Source: Isohypsibius dastychi (Eukaryota > Tardigrada > Eutardigrada > Parachela > Isohypsibiidae). Taken from it: 12,360 bases of DNA. Location of the stretch: assembly GCA_034696485.1 (NCBI GenBank), contig JAQIWT010001117.1, positions 1-12,360 on the forward strand, read 5' to 3'. Positions 7,800 to 12,360 of this stretch are shown here, piece by piece. The notes below the pieces were generated by a model. That model was given only the letters and a program-made list of their open reading frames with translations, did not search any database and was not told the DNA's origin. Numbering within the stretch: the stretch's first letter is position 1; each line of letters opens with the position of its first letter. Made by a program: the position numbers and the translations under genes.

Positions 7800-8281
7800 T
7801 TGGACGTTCAAGAATGGATGAAAATACCAAAATGCTGCAGAATCGGCTCCGGAAATATGGGTTCTTGATCTCAGAAGCAGTTCTGCACTGTTTTACGTTG
7901 CCGATTTTAGCCGCGCTGCAGCTGCATAGATGCCCATACCCATCGAACCAGCCAGATGGGTTGTGGGCGTGATGGTTATATTTTGTAAGAGGGGCAGACA
8001 AGAAGTAGGCCGACCCACCCAGCCCACGGTGATCATCTGGTATGGTCTTGTTTCATCTATATTCAAAATCCGATACAAACATATTTCCGACTTGTGTTTT
8101 GTGATTTAAAATCGTTTTATTCCAGTTCTTTACAAGATGTCGTGAAAGCTTAACAAAAAATCAGAAATCAGAAGATATCCCTCTTCTTATTCTGCATCGT
8201 GTGGTGTGAACGGTGGCGTAACCTCTGAAAGCTAGCTGATTCTGCAATTCGGACTTACGAGACTTCCTCGCACCCGATAAA
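7800..8281. promoter_or_regulatory. Divergent upstream region of RPS7 (-) and PATL1 (+)
   Basis: No coding sequence is supported here; an ORF running through it on the - strand is just an extension of RPS7 into its 5' region. It should hold the RPS7 first non-coding exon (7800 to about 7850) and both promoters. Visible items are a perfect 10-nt palindrome TGCAGCTGCA (7917-7926, with an E-box-like CAGCTG core), a CCCACCCAGCCCAC C-rich stretch (about 8014-8027) and TATATTTT (about 7978-7985). None is a proven element. An in-frame TGA at 8237-8239 fixes the PATL1 start downstream. Confidence 0.45.
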
Positions 8282-11200
8282 ATGGACGGCTCCGAATCCT
8301 TTTTTGGTTTCGATACCAGGTTACCGGTGAGCTACATTGAAATACCTTTCGAGGACACTCATAAGGCTCTCTTGGAAGCTGACTTATTGACCCCTCGATT
8401 TTCTCGCAGGAACGCAAAAGAACCGACCAAACTTCCGAACCTTCTTCACATGCTTCAGTTGTGGATCCGTTTGACGCTTTGGATGATCTTAAAAACCTCG
8501 CTTTGACGGATTTGCCTGAAGATTTTGGCGCAAACAGCTTTGATCGGAGTGGCTTACTTCCCAAGTTTGACGGTGGGTTTTTATCCTCCTTATGCGGTTC
8601 TGCTGTTGTTTTTTGTAATATGCCAGGACGTTTGTTCAAATCGGTTAAATTTTAGATCCATGGACAAATGCTGCAGTTTCGGACTTGGATAAAATTGATC
8701 CGCACCAGTTCTTTCCCCCTTCGACCACTGACCAATTTTCGACCGGATTTTTCTCACGGAGCAGCAGCTCTCCTCTTCTCGGCAATCGCTTGTGGGAAAG
8801 CAAGGAATCTGTCTTTCTAAACGAAAAAGATCCGAATGAAGAAGTGAGCTCTCAATCGATGCCTGCGGTGCGCAAGCTAACCAGTTCTTTTCTGTTTGTT
8901 TTTTAGCGGATCACTGACACACTTTCAAGGCTTATGGATGAAGATTCTTTCATTGCCGGCAACATCCGAGACGATTTCTATGCCTCTCTGGCTGATGTAA
9001 GAATTCTCCAAGTGTCTACTGGAATATTTTTTCCAATTTCCAGTTGTTTTCCAGCCAAATTTTCCTCCCCGGGAACCGGAAGATCCGATGCTGCATTCGT
9101 TAACAGTATGTTAAAATCTTTTTATAAATATTTCCGCTATGGTAATCTTTCGTCTTTTCTGTAGGCAGCAAAATCGACGTGGGGATCTGGAAGTCCTTTC
9201 GAGATGCAGTCAAATGCTTTATGGTCAAAGACCGACAATGATCAAGTATGTCATGGATTAAATAGCGTATTCCATAAACGGCATGATAACACATTTGTGC
9301 ATGTATTGTAGGTATCCACAGCTTGGGAAACACGAAGTCCAGCTGAAAGTACGGGTGGACCTGTTGCTCCTCCGAAAGAAAAGATAATCCGAGCGACTAT
9401 GACTCTTGAGGAGCTCGAGGGTATGATCATTCCAAAAGATCCCGTTGTAGCGTCTCCACCGAGTGTGCAAGATCAGCTAGAAGCACGAAGCCCTGGTTTC
9501 TCACCTTTTCCGGCTGGACCACCACGAGGAATGGTACAGTTTTTTTCTTCGATTTTGTGGCCATCTTTTTGATAACATCTGTAAAGGCTCCGGGTTTTGG
9601 CCCACCAGATCCTCGCATGGGTCCTTACCGTCCCAGTGGACCAGGAGACCAGCCTCAACGATATCCTCATCTACCACCTGGTATGAGGATGCCGGGAGGT
9701 GATTTTCCTCGTGACCAGCGATTTCCTCCTGGAATTCATCCCCACCAAATGTATCGCCCTGGTTTGCCTCCACCGCCTGGGTTTGAACATATGCACATGC
9801 AGCGAATGCGGATGATGAATGGTGGCCCGCCGATGGGACCTGAAAGGCACATGATGAACCCTTTTCCGCAATTTCCCCCAGGTTTTCGAGGACCGAGGTA
9901 CTTGTGAATATACGTTTCTGATATGAAATTTAGGCTTGAGCAATTCCATCGGTCCACTGACGTTTTCTTTTGCTTGACGCTCTAATTTGTAGACCTATGC
10001 ATCCCATGTACCGGGTTCCCATCCGAGGCCATCATTCAAGTGGCAGCAAAGTGTTCGTAAACCAAAGATATATGGAACGACCCGACTTCGATATGGGGCC
10101 TGAAGATAATGTGGGATGGATGACGGAGCGTGAAAAGGAGTGGGTGATTAAAGTGCAGCAAGCTCAAGTCAAAACTGAGAACCCATATATGGATGACTAC
10201 TATAATTACGTGAGATTACTCTGATTACCTTGTCCGTTTTGGCTGTTCATCGGATCTACTTTCTAGGTCAAATCTATGAAGAAAGCCGCTCGTCAGAATG
10301 GTCATTTCGGTGGGGAACAGGATTTTATCATTCCGGCCAGAATGGCTACTGAACCCAAAGAAGAACGCCCGAGTATGTTTTATTTTGTTGAGATACCGAA
10401 GAAGCATGGTTCAGTGATTTGACAGTCGCTTCTGTTTCAGATTTCTTTGAAGGATCGCTGGGAAAAGTGTGCATTTCCAGTGTCTTCAATCCCCGCAAAA
10501 CTGTTGATGTCGAGGCGATGAATTTGATCAGAAACCGACCACTTCCGGAAACAACTCAGAAAAGGAGATGGTTTGTTGATCCTCTCCAGAAAGACCAAGG
10601 TACACCGAAAGGGATACTTCTAAGCATTGAGAAGGTTAGTGCATGTTAAGGCCTATTTTATCACTGGCGAAAAACTCAATATTTTCCAGCTATACAAGCT
10701 CATTATCAAACTCCAAGATTTCTCGAGAGAAATTGCTGCCATGCCAGAAACTCAGAGGTATTTATTGTTTCAGACTGAACTGGTAATAAATTATGTTCTT
10801 GTTACGTTCAGAGAGGCGGAAACGGAAATGCATCGCGACATAGTAAACATGATATTTGGGCGTCTTCTTCATGGCACAACACCGGAAACTCGTCTTCGTA
10901 GCTTCTGTGATATCATAAGAATTCGTAAAGGTCGCGAGGTGTTACGCCGGGCTTTGCCAGTTCTTTTCAAGGTAGGAGGATGATCATGTTCGTTGATCAC
11001 GTTTATTGACGTTTCGGCGTTTTCAGGAGCAGATACTGATTTTGGTTGGATTCTGTATTCGTGCGATGCCGGTCCTTGTTGATGCTTCCATCGATAAAGA
11101 CGCAGAATTCAGCCGGTGCCTTGGGCCAGTGAGGGAAAGTCTGGAAGCTGCCCCGTTGAATCTTTTAGTGGAGCTAGTCTCTCCATTAGCGGAAGCGAAT

Positions 11201-11628
11201 GGTGCGAATGTTATCTCACAAGTGATCAAAAGCAAGGTAGGATGCATTTTCGAAAATTCAAGAATATATGGAAGTCACCGAATTTTTTCAGTTCGCGATG
11301 AATTTTCTGGGCCTGCTCATTGCTCGCGGAGAAGAATGTTACGGTGCGGAATGGGAAGGTTTAGAGCAGGCGGACCGTGATAAATGGTTTGTCTTTCTTC
11401 TAAAGAATTTGTGCTAACATTAGAGAGTAAAAATTATTTGCTTGCAGGACTTTGTTTATGACCCAGTTTCTCATTTGTTTGACCAACACTCCCCCTACGG
11501 AAGTTGCTCAGCTGCTTGATGCCAGAGTCGGCGAACAGGTAGCTACCCACATGGGTCGTTTCCCCTTTTCTCCCGAGGCCTTGAAGGAATGCCGCCGGAA
11601 GATTTCTGTTGATAAGGAAACGGCATGA
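8282..11628 (+). CDS. PATL1: PAT1 homologue, decapping activator and mRNA-decay scaffold
   Basis: A cytoplasmic P-body protein that bridges deadenylated mRNA, LSM1-7, DDX6 and the decapping enzyme. Exons: 8282-8326, 8410-8572, 8656-8843, 8907-8996, 9055-9105, 9165-9245, 9312-9533, 9587-9897, 9993-10209, 10267-10372, 10441-10634, 10690-10757, 10812-10971, 11027-11236, 11292-11386, 11448-11628. All are GT-AG and in phase, giving 793 residues (human PATL1 770). Order: an acidic N-terminus starting MDGSESFFGFDTRLP; a Pro/Met/Gly/Arg-rich middle (about 281-384); the conserved block WMTEREKEWVIKVQQ followed by NPYMDDYY (about 426-453); the family signature GSLGKVCISSVFNPRK (496-511); then a helical Pat-C domain (about 545-793) with IRIRKGREVLRRALPVL. 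It starts at the first ATG after an in-frame TGA. Assignment rests on the 420-793 region; N-terminal exons 4-6 are supported by frame and splice sites more than by homology. Confidence 0.93.
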
Positions 11629-11793
11629 TTTACGGATTAGAAGATCGTTAGATTTGGGTTTTGTTTAAATAATATCCGGGCGACTTGTCGAGTTCTAACA
11701 CGGGTCGGCACATTTATATGAGACCCAGCCCTTCTGTCATGTTTGGAACTGATTTGAAAGACGGTTTTCCAGATCTTCTCTGTTAGAGTTTGT

Positions 11794-11799
11794 TTTATT
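11794..11799 (-). terminator. Polyadenylation signal AATAAA for the MOSMO homologue
   Basis: TTTATT on the + strand is AATAAA on the - strand, 128 nt past the MOSMO stop. It lies inside the predicted PATL1 3' UTR. Confidence 0.5.
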
Positions 11800-11853
11800 C
11801 AGCCGGTTGGCTTTCTTGCGGTAGATGAAAAATTTGAGAGAATATGTTCGAGG

Positions 11854-11859
11854 AATAAA
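11854..11859 (+). terminator. Candidate PATL1 polyadenylation signal (proximal)
   Basis: AATAAA lies 226 nt after the PATL1 stop. A second copy lies at 11897-11902. Either makes the PATL1 3' UTR overlap the opposite-strand MOSMO 3' UTR. Confidence 0.5.
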
Positions 11860-11896
11860 TGTAACCGGGCATTCACTGGTCTTGAAGGATTTTAAA

Positions 11897-11902
11897 AATA
11901 AA
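11897..11902 (+). terminator. Candidate PATL1 polyadenylation signal (distal)
   Basis: AATAAA follows an A-rich run (TTTAAAAATAAA). Cleavage 10-30 nt later would fall at or just before the MOSMO stop codon on the other strand (11927-11929). Confidence 0.45.
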
Positions 11903-11926
11903 TCTCTGTATGAAGAAGAGTAAGAG

Positions 11927-12360
11927 TCATTGAATGTGCGGAAGGCAAACACGAGCTACCAGTAGTTCAGAAACAACCGTGACCCATAGTGCTAGAACAA
12001 ATAGAATGTACGAGATTCCGACCTGGTAGCTGTTCGGGAGTTGGAATGGATCACCTCCAATGGCATCCATGGAGAAACCGAGAGGAAAAGTGACTGCGAC
12101 GAGGCAGTAGAAGATCACTACAAAAGCAGGTTGTGATTATCACAGTGCGGTGAGTGCAGTATTTGTTGAACTCATAAGAAACTACGTCAAACGGAAGAAG
12201 TCAACAAAATTCTAATGATGCATTGAATAAGGCTTATCTAATTATCATAAGTAATAAAACGAGGTTTTGGCTCACTTCCAAGAAAACCAATCGATCGAGC
12301 CGTGGTTGTTAGCGCAGGACGCCACTGTGAAACGATAAACAGACCGGAAGTGATCGTAGA
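11927..12360 (-). CDS. MOSMO: MOSMO (modulator of Smoothened) homologue, C-terminal part
   Basis: A small claudin-like four-pass membrane protein; the vertebrate member dampens Hedgehog signalling by lowering Smoothened at the cell surface and cilium. Two exons are visible on the - strand, 12276-12360 (open at the window edge) and 11927-12117, joined by a 158-nt intron with donor GTGAGC and acceptor TTTTGTAG. The join splits a Met codon (A|TG). The 91 residues start SGLFIVSQWRPALTTTAR and continue IGFLGMIFYC, aligning without gaps to the vertebrate segment GLLVASHWRREATKYAR plus IAFTGMILFC. Next come FPLGF...IGGDPFQLPN (vertebrate FPIGF...VGGQPYKLPN), a last TM helix (ISYILFVLALWVTVVSELLV) and the terminal RVCLP. 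It ends HIQ-stop, slightly longer than the vertebrate protein. The N-terminal half lies beyond the window. Identification is from recalled family sequence, but residue spacing matches throughout. Confidence 0.87.

Noticed and set aside
7201-7821. 206-codon open frame on the + strand
   Set aside because: Exact antisense of the RPS7 CDS, which is unmistakable on the - strand.
8232-8639. 135-codon open frame on the - strand over the first PATL1 exons
   Set aside because: Antisense shadow of exons 1-2 and intron 1 of PATL1; basic, low-complexity sequence with no homology I can recognise.
1-12360. CRISPR arrays, insertion sequences, transposons, tRNA or rRNA genes
   Set aside because: No spaced identical repeats, transposase homology, terminal inverted repeats, or tRNA A/B-box clover-leaf were recognised on either strand.

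Overview
This is a gene-dense, intron-rich animal window. It holds five protein-coding genes in 12.4 kb, more than 40 introns (mostly 37-190 nt, GT-AG), no bacterial operon structure and no mobile element. The organism is probably an invertebrate with a compact genome. The MOSMO homologue (a Smoothened/Hedgehog-pathway regulator) and a selenocysteine-type selenophosphate synthetase argue against a Caenorhabditis-like nematode. A tardigrade or other compact-genome invertebrate would fit, but that is inference; the window contains no species marker.

Layout. (1) 158-2215 (+): selenophosphate synthetase, 7 exons, with an in-frame UGA at the catalytic Sec/Cys position (codon 54). (2) 2291-2359: a well-formed SECIS element in its 3' UTR. 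(3) 2740-6838 (+): a single-pass receptor tyrosine kinase with signal peptide, Cys-rich start, fibronectin-III-like ectodomain, TM helix and intact kinase. It has about 20 exons and one apparent 1-nt frameshift near 4501-4505. (4) 7120-7710 (-): ribosomal protein eS7 (RPS7), intronless CDS with a 5' UTR intron. (5) 8282-11628 (+): PAT1 homologue (PATL1-type decapping and mRNA-decay scaffold), 16 exons. (6) 11927 to the window end (-): the C-terminal part of a MOSMO homologue, two exons seen, cut by the window edge.

Orientation. The kinase and RPS7 converge, RPS7 and PATL1 diverge from a roughly 450-nt shared upstream region, and PATL1 and MOSMO converge with predicted 3' UTRs that overlap. 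The genes are not obviously one pathway; this looks like ordinary compact eukaryotic gene packing.

The most interesting signal is the complete cis kit for selenocysteine recoding in the first gene: UGA at the active site, a GC-rich stem-loop beginning 11 nt after it, and a SECIS in the 3' UTR. All were found by reading base pairing directly. A gene caller that reads UGA as stop would break this gene into a 53-residue stub and a headless remainder.
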